Source of the DNA: Monosiga brevicollis MX1
Taxonomy: Eukaryota; Opisthokonta; Choanoflagellata; Craspedida; Salpingoecidae
Assembly: GCF_000002865.3 (NCBI RefSeq)
Contig: NW_001865040.1
Location: 132,888-196,887, forward strand
DNA length: 64,000 bases
Reading direction: 5' to 3'
The notes under the pieces are model-generated. The model worked only from the letters and a program-made list of their open reading frames with translations, ran no database searches and was not told the origin of the DNA. Of this stretch, positions 25,676 through 34,217 are shown piece after piece. The position numbers were made by a program, and so were the translations under genes. Positions within the stretch are counted from its first letter, which is position 1. The number at the start of each line of letters is the position of its first letter.

Positions 25676-25876
25676 AAATTTTATTTTTCGTTTTGCTCTC
25701 CCTGGCGTTTCATCTCGTTTGCTGCGCCTGTCTCTTCCGTTTCGGTTCCTGTTCGTCGCGTGTGGGGGTTGCTACCTACCTGGGCTTGGACGTTTCATCT
25801 TGTTCTCCTGTTGAGCCTGGTGGTTTGCTTTTGCCTTGACGAGGGGACGACCGGCATTTCAAGCGGAACCAACACC
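25174..25876. promoter_or_regulatory. divergent intergenic region (PDZ/WH2 gene - / lebercilin +)
   Basis: About 700 bp between two start codons pointing away from each other, so promoters of both genes should lie here. It contains a (CA)n microsatellite (25625-25672). The stretch 25680-25876 has no stop in the lebercilin frame, but its translation has no coiled-coil or conserved character and was treated as 5' UTR. Confidence 0.5.
25625..25672. repeat. (CA)n microsatellite
   Basis: About 24 uninterrupted CA units in the probable 5' UTR or promoter of the lebercilin gene. Confidence 0.97.
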
Positions 25877-27979
25877 ATGTCGGACGCCGAGAGTGACTTT
25901 AAGATGTACAGCGATGACTTTGACACGGAGGACGAACAACGCCTGCCCGTGGCTGCTCAAGCTCCCCGGCGTCAACCCGCTCCCCCGAGCACCACCAACG
26001 GCACGTCCAACGGCAAGGTGCGCCGCCGAAAAGTGTCGACCAAGCCTTCTCGGGGTGGCCCGCGTCGGGTCGTCAGCTCAGCCGAGCGCGAGTATCAGAA
26101 CGGCCTCCAGAGTCGCCTGCAGGCCGCCGAGAAGGAGAACCAGGAACTGAGGCGTGAACTCAAGCTTCTGGAAAAGATTCAACGTCGCCAAACAAAGGCC
26201 ATTGATCAATATGAGGGCTCCAACTCTGAGTTGCCATCACAATTGCGGCAGCGCGAGGAGGAGCTGCGCGCTCTACGTGAACAAATGCGCAACCTGAAGG
26301 CTCGCAACACCGAGCTCGAGGCCAGCCACCAGAAAAAGGACAAGCACATGCAGCAGGTACGGGACAAGGCCCGCCGCTTGGAGTCGCTCGTCAAGGACAA
26401 AGATCTTCTCGAGGCCGCCACCGCCACCGAGCGGGTACATCAGCTGGAGCAAGAACTGCAGACGAAAAATGAAGCAGTCTCAAAGCTGCAGCACCATTGC
26501 GACCTGCTGCAAAAGCAGCTGGCTCGTGCCGAGGCCAGCCAGGGGAAGCAGGTGTCGCAGGTCAAAGGCGAAGTGTCTCATCTCGAGCGACGCATTGAGG
26601 AGCTGGAGGACAAACTTGCAGCTCGAGACCGCCAGCTTGAGAAGCTCAACATTCTGGCCGCGCGGGATCGTCGAGCTCCCGTCATGGAAGCTCGTGCGGA
26701 CAACACACCGGCTAAACCCGCCATCGCACGTGAAGCAACTCGTTCTGCTTTTATGACCAACCCCTCTCCCTCTCCTCCCCGCAGTCCGCCAACCAAGGCC
26801 CAGGCTCAAGCGCCGTCACAGCCTGCTGTTGCCCCGGTGCGCCGTAAGCAGCCCGCCTTGCCGCAAGCCGCAAAGGAACCCGCGCCGCGTGCGCCAGTCG
26901 CGGCCAGCCCTTCTCCAGTTCCCGACGTGCAAAATTTCTCCCTTCCAGAGAGCCCAACGCGAACCGTCACGCCGGCGCAAGCCACCCCGCGCACCACTAC
27001 AGCTGGGTTTGATGCCGATCGCGATGCCCGTGAGCGCGCAGAGCAAGAGGCCCGCGAGCGGTTGGAAAAGGAGGCCCGTGGGCGGGTGGAGCAAGAGGCT
27101 CGTGAGCGCGCAGAGCAAGAGGCCCGTGAGCGGTTGGAGAAGGAGGCCCGTGACCGCGCAGAACAAGAAGCCCGCGAGCGCCTGGAAAAAGAGGCCCGGG
27201 AGCGCCTGGAGAAAGAGGCCCGGGAGCGTGCAGAACAAGAGGCTCGCGAGCGCTTGGAGAAAGAGGCCCGGGAGCGTGCAGAACAAGAGGCTCGCGAGCG
27301 GCTGGAAAACGAGGCCCGTGAGCGTGCAGAACAAGAGGCTCGGGCCAAGGCCGAACAGGATGCCGCCGAGGCACGTCGCAAAAAGGATGCTCTCCTGGCT
27401 AAACTTCAAGCGATTGACGACGTTACCGACGTGGGTAGCACAACAGCACCTGCACCCACGGCAGCAGCAGCGCCTGCCCCCATCCCGAATGCAGGGAGTG
27501 GCGTGCCTCTTTGGATGCAAGCTGGCCCTCGCAAGGCCCGTGAGGTACCCGATTCGGTCCAAAACTTGCACCAGGGCAAGCCCGCGCGGCCCGACCTTCT
27601 GGAGGACTTCCGTGATCGAAAAGCAGTCACTTCGCAGCGCCCAACGGGTACCAATGGTCCCCTCCCTGACTTTCTAACCAGCGCCCCCAAGTCTTCGAAA
27701 GGTCCAATCGGCACAAGCGCAGGTAGCGCTCAAAATGCCCTGAGCTTCTTTGACAACGCTGCCACCAAGCCGCGCGGTGGCGGCAACACAGCGCTGCCCT
27801 GGGAGCAGAAAGCTGCAGCTGCCTCTGTTGTAGAGGCACCGAGCGTTGCTGCGACATCGGCGCCCGCACCCTCCAGCGCCAGTTCTTCCCTGCCCTGGCT
27901 TCAAGGGCCTGCGTGCACGCGCGCGGCGCCAAAGGCACGCTCGTTCTTGGATGACAATCTTGAGAGTATAGCAATTTAA
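25877..27979 (+). CDS. LCA5: lebercilin-like ciliary protein (LCA5)
   Basis: Lebercilin binds intraflagellar transport particles at the ciliary base and axoneme (human LCA5, a Leber amaurosis gene). Single exon of 700 residues; the ATG at 25877 starts an acidic MSDAESDFKMYSDDF segment. The lebercilin coiled coil is at about residues 70-265. It contains ELKLLEKIQRRQTKAIDQYE and SNSELPSQLRQREEELRALR (human LLEKHQNKALRQTEESNSELPQLL), and ends with DRQLEKLNIL (human DRELEIKNIY). Then come a Pro-rich linker, a 13-unit octapeptide ER/K helix (about residues 390-495) and a Pro/Ala-rich C-terminus with the short motif PLWMQ/LPWEQ/LPWLQ seen three times (near 27510, 27795 and 27890). It fits a flagellated organism. 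An intronless gene is unusual in this window. Confidence 0.88.
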   Translation: MSDAESDFKMYSDDFDTEDEQRLPVAAQAPRRQPAPPSTTNGTSNGKVRRRKVSTKPSRGGPRRVVSSAEREYQNGLQSRLQAAEKENQELRRELKLLEKIQRRQTKAIDQYEGSNSELPSQLRQREEELRALREQMRNLKARNTELEASHQKKDKHMQQVRDKARRLESLVKDKDLLEAATATERVHQLEQELQTKNEAVSKLQHHCDLLQKQLARAEASQGKQVSQVKGEVSHLERRIEELEDKLAARDRQLEKLNILAARDRRAPVMEARADNTPAKPAIAREATRSAFMTNPSPSPPRSPPTKAQAQAPSQPAVAPVRRKQPALPQAAKEPAPRAPVAASPSPVPDVQNFSLPESPTRTVTPAQATPRTTTAGFDADRDARERAEQEARERLEKEARGRVEQEARERAEQEARERLEKEARDRAEQEARERLEKEARERLEKEARERAEQEARERLEKEARERAEQEARERLENEARERAEQEARAKAEQDAAEARRKKDALLAKLQAIDDVTDVGSTTAPAPTAAAAPAPIPNAGSGVPLWMQAGPRKAREVPDSVQNLHQGKPARPDLLEDFRDRKAVTSQRPTGTNGPLPDFLTSAPKSSKGPIGTSAGSAQNALSFFDNAATKPRGGGNTALPWEQKAAAASVVEAPSVAATSAPAPSSASSSLPWLQGPACTRAAPKARSFLDDNLESIAI
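27046..27357 (+). repeat. 24-bp tandem repeat, 13 units, coding an ER/K octapeptide helix
   Basis: Inside the lebercilin-like gene. Each unit codes E-A-R-E-R-(L/A/V)-E-(K/Q), with small changes between copies (EARGRVEQ, EARDRAEQ, EARERLEN). The i to i+4 Glu/Arg pairing predicts a stable single alpha helix of about 15 nm rather than a normal heptad coiled coil. Confidence 0.92.
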
Positions 27980-28243
27980 ATGCTGGGCTTGTGACATGCA
28001 ATCGGGCTGTTTTCTTGGCACTTATTCTGAAGCGGACGCTTTTTTTTTTCTTTTTGTCTTGGATTTAATCGAAGTATTTTGACAATTGAAACTTTGAACG
28101 CGATGCTCACTAAGCTACCTGTCACAATAGACACGCCACGCGCTTCATCAAGACTTAATGACATTGTATGATTGAAGTACTGCTTGATTGAATATTGACA
28201 TGAGACAGAGAGGGCCCAAGGCGCTGAGGTGCAGCAGTTTTTA
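27980..28243. other. convergent 3' intergenic region
   Basis: 264 bp between the lebercilin and PrpD stop codons. T-rich runs near 28040-28060. Nothing else was seen. Confidence 0.55.
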
Positions 28244-29863
28244 TCATACCGAGCCTGGCTCCTGAGCATCGTTCACATCGGGGATGGATGCTTGCAAGTC
28301 GGCCACAAAGGTGTGCATGTCTTCCAACTGAAGCTCCTCCAGGCGGGCGGCACGCTGGACGCGCTCTAGCGTGTCGGGATCATCGAGGAAGGTTTTCATC
28401 TTGTGCGTCAAGAGACGAAGACAGGCAGCCTCGTCCGGGTAGGCGGCATGACCCAGGGGGGCGTGCACGGTGCGAGTGAGCTGCCGACCGTCAGCCAGGT
28501 CTACAATGACACGGGTGGGGATGCCGGCCGGGTAGTGGGCATCTAGAGCCGGGTCGTGCTCAACCCGGACCTGGCTAATGCACTCGCGTGTGGCATAGTC
28601 TTCCAGAGCCTCGGCATTGTAGTCTTCCGGGGTGAGCATGAGGTCCTCCCAGAGGCCCACGAGGTCGTGGTCGGTGGACTGGCCCGCGCGCTCGGCGGCG
28701 CGGGCTTTGACGAGGAGGCGGGCCAGAATATAGGGGAGGGAGTGGTCGGCAGACTGGCGTGTGGTGGGTGCCCATTTGGCTGGGTCGCAGATTATGCCGT
28801 AGGCCGGGTCGTAAATGGCGACGGTGATACCGCGAATGGCGCTGGCCTGCAATCCGGGCTCCTCGGCCAAGAGGGCCAAGAGGGCGTGGACGGCACCCGC
28901 ACTCTGGTGCTCGTAGAGGCCAAGCTTGAAATGCATGTTGGTGATGGCAAAGTCTTCGGGGGTAGCGGTGGGGCTGGGGTCGGCCAGAAAGAGGTCAAAG
29001 GGGCTCTGGCCATCCGACTGGGGCTCAAAGACGCGGAAGAGGCTGGCCGGGTTGCGGAAGATGTCAGCGGGGCCCTCAAAGCCCAGGGCAGCGCGATGAA
29101 CGGATTGGACGGCCATTTCGGTGGTAAAGGCGGCGCTGCAGCCCTTGGAATCGTTGAGTTGGTGGCCTGCCCGGATGGAGCGCCAAGGGACGTAGTGAGA
29201 AACGAGGAGGCTGATGGCAGATTCAATCTGCTTCTCGGTGCAGTCCAGGAGGGCGCCATAGACGGCGCAGGTGGCAATGCCGCCGTGCAAGACGTGATCG
29301 ATGCGGTGGGATTGAAGGCTAAAGCTCTCGCAGAGGCGCCCTCGAATTTCATCGTGAAGGATCATGGCCTTGAGGGCGGTCTCGCCGTCTAGCTGGTGGG
29401 CTTCAGCGGAGGCCAGCACGACGGGATAAAAGTCGTTGTGACCAAATTCGCCGGCGTTGCGGTCGGTTGGGTGGCGGGGGTCAAAGCCAAAGACGGTGCC
29501 GTTGGCATCCAGCTCGCGAACGGCGGCGCAGTTGAAGAGGACGGCCTTCTCCAGGGGCACAACGGCGGTGGTGCCCAGCACGGTGGCAGTGGGCACGGAC
29601 CAGGGCAGCTTGGTGTAGCCTGGGATGGGTGCAGGCGGGGCCAGTGTGTAGGCCAAGGCCTCCTCCTGCAGCACCTGTAGGCTGGGGTAGTTGCGCTTGA
29701 CGGCGCTGAGGCCGCAGGCCAGCGAGTCCATGAGAAAGAGCTTGGTCCGTTCCTGCACGGCTCGCGGGATGTCGGCCGCCAGGCTCCTCCCCATAAACTC
29801 TTGCGCATACGCCGCCAGCAGCCGTGCCTGGTTGGCCTCGCGGGCCAGCAGGGTTCGGGACAT
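28244..29863 (-). CDS. MmgE/PrpD family protein (2-methylcitrate dehydratase-like)
   Basis: Family members dehydrate 2-methylcitrate in propionate breakdown (PrpD) or decarboxylate cis-aconitate (ACOD1/IRG1). One exon codes 539 residues from the ATG at 29863, slightly longer than bacterial PrpD (about 480). Family features are RELDANGTVFGFDPR with GEFGHNDFYPVVLA (about residues 120-155), HEIRGRLCESFSL (written HDEIRGRLCESF here), the HVLHGGIATCAVYGA segment, the central KGCSAAFTTEMAVQS region, and the DHSLPYILARLL motif near 28720-28750, where family members have a conserved A/D-H-S-L-P-Y. No mitochondrial targeting peptide is obvious. No intron is visible, in contrast to most neighbours, so bacterial origin is possible. 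Substrate cannot be decided from sequence alone. Confidence 0.88.
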   Translation of the reverse strand: MSRTLLAREANQARLLAAYAQEFMGRSLAADIPRAVQERTKLFLMDSLACGLSAVKRNYPSLQVLQEEALAYTLAPPAPIPGYTKLPWSVPTATVLGTTAVVPLEKAVLFNCAAVRELDANGTVFGFDPRHPTDRNAGEFGHNDFYPVVLASAEAHQLDGETALKAMILHDEIRGRLCESFSLQSHRIDHVLHGGIATCAVYGALLDCTEKQIESAISLLVSHYVPWRSIRAGHQLNDSKGCSAAFTTEMAVQSVHRAALGFEGPADIFRNPASLFRVFEPQSDGQSPFDLFLADPSPTATPEDFAITNMHFKLGLYEHQSAGAVHALLALLAEEPGLQASAIRGITVAIYDPAYGIICDPAKWAPTTRQSADHSLPYILARLLVKARAAERAGQSTDHDLVGLWEDLMLTPEDYNAEALEDYATRECISQVRVEHDPALDAHYPAGIPTRVIVDLADGRQLTRTVHAPLGHAAYPDEAACLRLLTHKMKTFLDDPDTLERVQRAARLEELQLEDMHTFVADLQASIPDVNDAQEPGSV

Positions 29864-30302
29864 GGCTCCCACTCCTTTCTTAGACACTCACCAGCACAGC
29901 AAATCTTCAGGCCACACTCCCGCAGGTACCCAGCTACCGTCTCAGCCCACTGCTTCACCGCATTCCCATCACCAATGGCGGGCAGTATGGCAGGCCGTCC
30001 AGTCAGCTCAGTGGGTCGTGTTCGTGGTCCAGTCGGAGTCGTTCGTTCATTCGTCCACAAATTGCTGACAATCCATTTCGCCTGCATCCGTGCGTGTGTT
30101 TGTCTCTGCGGAGTAAGCCATCATTACCCATATCTCTGCAGCCCCTTGGGTTTTGCGTGAACTTTGCGGCTTTGGTGTTATGGTACGGAATGCCTCTCTC
30201 AGGCTCAACCACGGATGCGCAGCATCTCTGTGCAGCTGTTTTTACTTCTTCTTCTTGACGGATGCAGCAGGTCATCGGGAAAACCGTGCGAGGGACGTCG
30301 TC
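29864..30302. promoter_or_regulatory. divergent intergenic region (PrpD-like - / SRA1 +)
   Basis: About 440 bp between two start codons facing away from each other. A GTGAGT donor-like site lies just upstream of the PrpD ATG on the minus strand (29884-29892) and could mark a 5' UTR intron. No other structure was seen. Confidence 0.45.
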
Positions 30303-31370
30303 ATGAGTGAGCCGCAACCGCAGGCGTTGACGCTCGAAGCCGTGTCACAGCAGCAGCGCGATCAGCTTAGGTGCGCGTGGGTTGTTGCAACCAAACTCTT
30401 TCTTGCCATGTTTCATGCTCTCTGGCTCAGTTGATGATGGGACGGCGCTTGTAGAGGTTGGAATGACCCACCTGCAGCATTGGGTAGTCGGGAGGGGCAG
30501 CGCCGCACGCGTCACTATGCAACCGTGCCAACGACAACCACAGCGCCTGCAGACGGTAGTACAGGTGCTCAAGTTTTCGACTCGACAGCCGGCCCACCGC
30601 TGATGGACAAGGACAAGCCTCCGCCAATCTCAAAGGCGAGCGCTCCACCCACATCAATGGCCGAGGCCGAGGGACCAGCAGTCAGCGCTGCGCCAGCTGC
30701 TGCTGAGGGCACAGCAAGCGACGAGAAGACTGTCGCGGTAGGTTTCCGCACGAGCTTTTAGGTCGATGTAGGCTCTTGACCCAGATTGGATGTGGGGCTG
30801 TCTGCGACTTGCTTTTGGTCTCACAGTGGTTTTCCCTCTTGAAACGCCACAGTCTGAGCTGGAGAACCTGCTCACGGAGGCCCAAGCCAAGGTGGGTTAA
30901 CTCGTGGGTTTGGTGTGCATTGCTTTGGAAGATGCTGATCGGGGCTGACTGCTGTGCTTTATTGTGCTTGGGGTAGGCGGGAGCGAAATTGGGTGCGGAC
31001 TTGAGCAAACGTTTGCAGCCCTTGCTGGCCAAGGTCGATGCCTCTGGGGAGGCGCCAGTAGGTGCTCGACAGGTCCTGTATCAATGGATTACCGGTGCGT
31101 AGTCAAACATCGGGTCACTTCAACACTTTGTATTGATGGGACGTAAGCGCTTCGGTCNNNNNNNNNNNNNNNNNNNNNNNNNNNNNNNNNNNNNNNNNNN
31201 NNNNNNNNNNNNNNNNNNNNNNNNNNNNNNNNNNNNNNNNNNNNNNNNNNNNNNNNNNNNNNNNNNNNNNNNNNNNNNNNNNNNNNNNNNNNNNNNNNNN
31301 NNNNNNNNNNNNNNNNNNNNNNNNNNNNNNNNNNNNNNNNNNNCACGTAGCAACTTGGATAACGGACTGA
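30303..31370 (+). CDS. SRA1: steroid receptor RNA activator protein-like (SRA1/SRAP), interrupted by assembly gap
   Basis: Exon 1 codes MSEPQPQALTLEAVSQQQRD to QLR. Splicing to about 30455 gives RGWNDPPAALG; GWNDPP is the N-terminal signature of SRA1 and also occurs in SEC31. A Pro/Ala/Ser-rich linker to about 30740 follows, then the helical SRA1/SEC31-type C-domain: SELENLLTEAQAK near 30852-30892 and KLGADLSKRLQPLLAKVD with ARQVLYQWITG near 30984-31094. The 186-N gap removes the next part. Eight codons after the gap (HVATWITD, stop at 31368-31370) resemble the human VDHVTEVSQW end, so the stop placement is inference. Small size favours SRA1 over SEC31. In animals the SRA1 locus also makes a functional RNA; nothing here tests that. 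Confidence 0.75.
31158..31343. other. assembly gap (186 N)
   Basis: Run of N inside the 3' part of the SRA1-like gene. The true length is unknown. Confidence 0.99.
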
Positions 31371-31615
31371 TAAATCGATTGTTGAGAGGCAGAACGCCAT
31401 TTCAACCAGAAGCACAGGGCCGACAAAAGAGGCTCGCCAGGGCCTGAGCGCGTAGGCATTGACAATAATATCAAGCCAGGAAGACAGAAAAAAAAGAAAA
31501 AAAAAAAGGAACAGCATACAAGTTGAATTCATTCAGTTAATCGGGTCAGGTCTAGTCTGGCTTGGAGTGGTCCGCGTGGCGGAGTGGGCAACGCGCGCAC
31601 AGCACGGCCGCTCGT

Positions 31616-32294
31616 TTAAAGGTTTTTGGCAATAAGGTATCGGGCTATCAATTCAGCCAAGCGTCAGGTTGCGGCCACGAGGAGGGGCATTTGCGAGGCG
31701 AGCAGGGAGACCGATATGGGACGCACCAAGAAGCTCGATGGTTTCAACGCAGACGGCGGGTGTCATGTCTGCTTCGTAGAGACCGACAACAATGTGGTTG
31801 GCAGTTGCGTAGGCAATCAGACCGCGGCGACCCTAGCGTGGTGGGAGCTTGAGCTGGTCAGGCAACGTGCTTTGCTTGGCTGAGTCAGCACGAATCGAGG
31901 AGGCCCGGGAGGAACAACCTACGTCTCGGGCGTAGACGGCATCGTGATCGGCTCTCAGGCAAAGCCAGTTGCGGCCATCATATACAAGATTGTTCTCGCG
32001 CACGTAGCGCGTATCGCGAAAGGCCTCGAGCAAGTGCTTGAGGTCATTTGTGGGCTGTGGGGGCGGGGGAGGAGCCAACCAGCAAATTTGTTCTCAGATT
32101 AACAACACGGCCGGGCCTGCATCCCTCGGGGGAATGGTTGGGGACCAAAGGCGAGGGTGAGCCATCCCCCTGACCGTAAATGCCTGCGAGTGGCAATTGA
32201 TCTTGGCGTCGCGGCGGCGAATGATGGCAGCGGAGTGAACATGAGGGGTCGCGGCCACCAGCTGATCGACCAGCTCCTGCAGCGGCTGCTCCAT
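31616..32294 (-). CDS. PFN4: profilin-4-like actin-regulatory protein
   Basis: Four exons in consistent phase. Exon 1 from 32294: MEQPLQELVDQLVAATPHVH, SAAIIRRRDAKINCHSQAFT (human PFN4: LLLDTLLGTKHVDSAALIK). Exon 2 (about 32060-31920): PTNDLKHLLEAFRDTRYVRE, then NLVYDGRNWLCLRADHDAVYA, very close to human [21 protein letters not shown]. Exon 3 (about 31835-31720): GLIAYATANHIVVGLYEADM, then TPAVCVETIELLG. Exon 4 is a short end, ARYLIAKNL, TAA at 31616-31618. About 125 residues, a normal profilin length. The profilin-4 type (testis and sperm in mammals) lacks the classic N-terminal W/Y poly-proline surface and binds actin weakly or not at all. The gene converges on SRA1. Confidence 0.9.
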
Positions 32295-33004
32295 CTTGTT
32301 GTCGCCAAGCGCCAGAAGTAAAATACTACCACCCTCACAGGTATTTAGTAAAATACTTTGAGTGTCTTGTTTTGGCGGGGTCATGATCTTTAGCAGAATT
32401 TGGAATGACCCCGAAGATCAAGGTTGTCCGCAGATACATCGATCTGTCATAGTAATCACACTTTAAATATCAAGAAGTGTTTTAATAATCACACTTTTGA
32501 AGAGTCCATGACGCTCATGTGGCGCGAGCGGTCGGCGAGCACAAGGGCTGATGATGGTCAGCACCTCTGGCAGCGGCGCTGCGACGGGGTTATCGGCTCG
32601 TCTCATGGCGGCGGTTGGTGATTTTGATCACAACGCTGTTTATGGTTGGATCGTGTGATTATGATCGCTGGACGGCGGCCCGATCCAAGGATGGCTCTAC
32701 CATGGGGTCCTTTGATTTTCATTTGTCCGCCGAGTTATCAGAGTCACGCTACGTGTGTGCCGTAGTTGTCGAGGTTGACGTCAAGTCGATCTTGCTTGAC
32801 GTTTGCCTTTACGTCAGAGCGAGGATATGATCAGGGATTATAAAGCCCAACCTGGGAGAAGCCGCCGTCCTCCTTTGCCCGACGCTTTGAGGATTCCCGA
32901 ACGGCTTGAAGAATAACCAGGTGTGCGTGCCTTAGGCCCACGCCCCGAGTCGAGCACAGCCATCGGTTGATACGCACCACCAAGAAATGTTGCGTTGCGA
33001 ACAT

Positions 33005-33112
33005 TAGACGACAGAGAGAGATGAGAGCGATATGAGAGATGAGAGAGAAGAGATGAGTGAGAGAGAGAGATGAGAGGAGATAGAAGAGAGAGATGAGAGA
33101 GAGAGATGAGGG
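33005..33112. repeat. GAGAGATGA-type purine repeat
   Basis: Imperfect 7-13 bp units of GAGAGATGA/GAGAGAG on the + strand. Confidence 0.9.
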
Positions 33113-33346
33113 ATGACAGATCCAACGTCATGCAAAAAACACACTTCTTTTGTTTGCGTCAGATACATACGTTCCACACAAAACGAGAGAGCGAGAGAGA
33201 GAAAAGAACGCAGCACATGTACTCCCCCATAGAGAGTGCCAAAGGTGCACTGACTGCCATTTTCTCTCTCTCTCTCTCTGTTTTGTGTAGAGTTTCTTTT
33301 GTATTCTTTTGTTTAACGACCTCGGTCGATCAGCCGACCAAGCACG

Positions 33347-33409
33347 ACTCTCTCTCTCTCTCTCTCGTCTCTCTCTCCTCTCTCTCTGTGTGTGTGTGTG
33401 TGTGTGTGT
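33347..33409. repeat. (TC)n followed by (TG)n microsatellite
   Basis: CT dinucleotides with a few interruptions switch directly to about 12 TG units. Confidence 0.95.
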
Positions 33410-34217
33410 GGCGCTGTCGGTGGAACAAGGGCGGACATACGCATCTCGTTCAAGCGTTGAATCGCCCTCACCGTCGTTGCACAGCCACGTCAACGCGTCA
33501 TCCATTTTCAAAACCTTGCTCCTCTCGCTGTCCTCTTCCCCGCTGCCGTTGTTGCCGTCCCCGCTTCCGTTGCGCTGTGCCACAATAACCACGCATCCCG
33601 GAATTCGGTCGCTCGACCGCTTGGTGACCGCGACACAGACACACGCATCCCCCGGCACGCCGCTCGTATTTGCGCCTTGACTAGGCAGTACCTGCTGCCT
33701 CTTCCCAGTCTTCTCGGCCTTCTTTCCAATCGCCGTTTCTCCAATCACTTGGTTGTGTGTAAAGGAAATGGCCACTGCCATTTACATCGCCTAAGCGGCG
33801 CCCTCCCTCCTCCTCTCCTGTCGCCACAAACTCGGATCTTTGAATTGTCATGCGTTTGGGCTTGATCACCATCACCCCTGAACTTGGCTGCTGCTGCTTT
33901 CGCTGCTGCCACTTCTTGAAACACTTCCACGACACACTTGTCCAACCAGTCCAGGCCCACGTCGGTTAATGCCTCGGCATCGACTGGTTCTGAAACTTTT
34001 CTAGTCGTCCTGCGCCCCCCCCCTTCAAATACCAGCGTGTGGTGCTGAGCAGTTGCCCGTCATTTCCTGCTTCTTCTCGCCTGGCGCCCCTATCAACTCG
34101 CGAGACCACCGCCATTTGGACGTGAACCTTTTCGTTTTTCAACACACGTAGACACCCCCAACCCTATTTGTCTTTTGGCAACAACTTTTTTTTTTTGGGC
34201 CGCGCCAACCCTGGGCA

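Larger units (their letters stand above)
32295..34217. other. 1.9-kb divergent intergenic region rich in simple repeats
   Basis: One of the two longest gene-poor stretches, between profilin-4 (-) and the phosphatase (+). It holds GAGAGATGA-type purine repeats (33005-33112), (TC)n (33260-33280 and 33347-33386), (TG)n (33386-33409) and several open frames of low complexity. The segment 33420-33800 is C-rich with few stops on either strand, but I could not link it to any protein family. Confidence 0.5.

Noticed and set aside
25529-25876. N-terminal extension of the lebercilin-like protein
   Set aside because: The frame is open but crosses a CA microsatellite and gives a His/Thr run and a non-conserved hydrophobic stretch. 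MSDAESDF at 25877 is the better start.
30303-31157. C-terminal fragment of SEC31
   Set aside because: GWNDPP also occurs in SEC31, but a start codon lies just upstream and the distance from GWNDPP to the helical domain is short, as in SRA1. It cannot be fully excluded because of the gap.
31562-31640. tRNA-like start (GTCCGCGTGGCGGAGTGGG, similar to Ser/Leu tRNA D-arm)
   Set aside because: No matching acceptor stem, anticodon arm or T-arm follows, and it overlaps the end of the profilin-4 gene.
33106-33781. Protein gene on either strand in the simple-repeat region
   Set aside because: Low-complexity Ser/Leu and Arg/Glu translations from microsatellites with no conserved segment.
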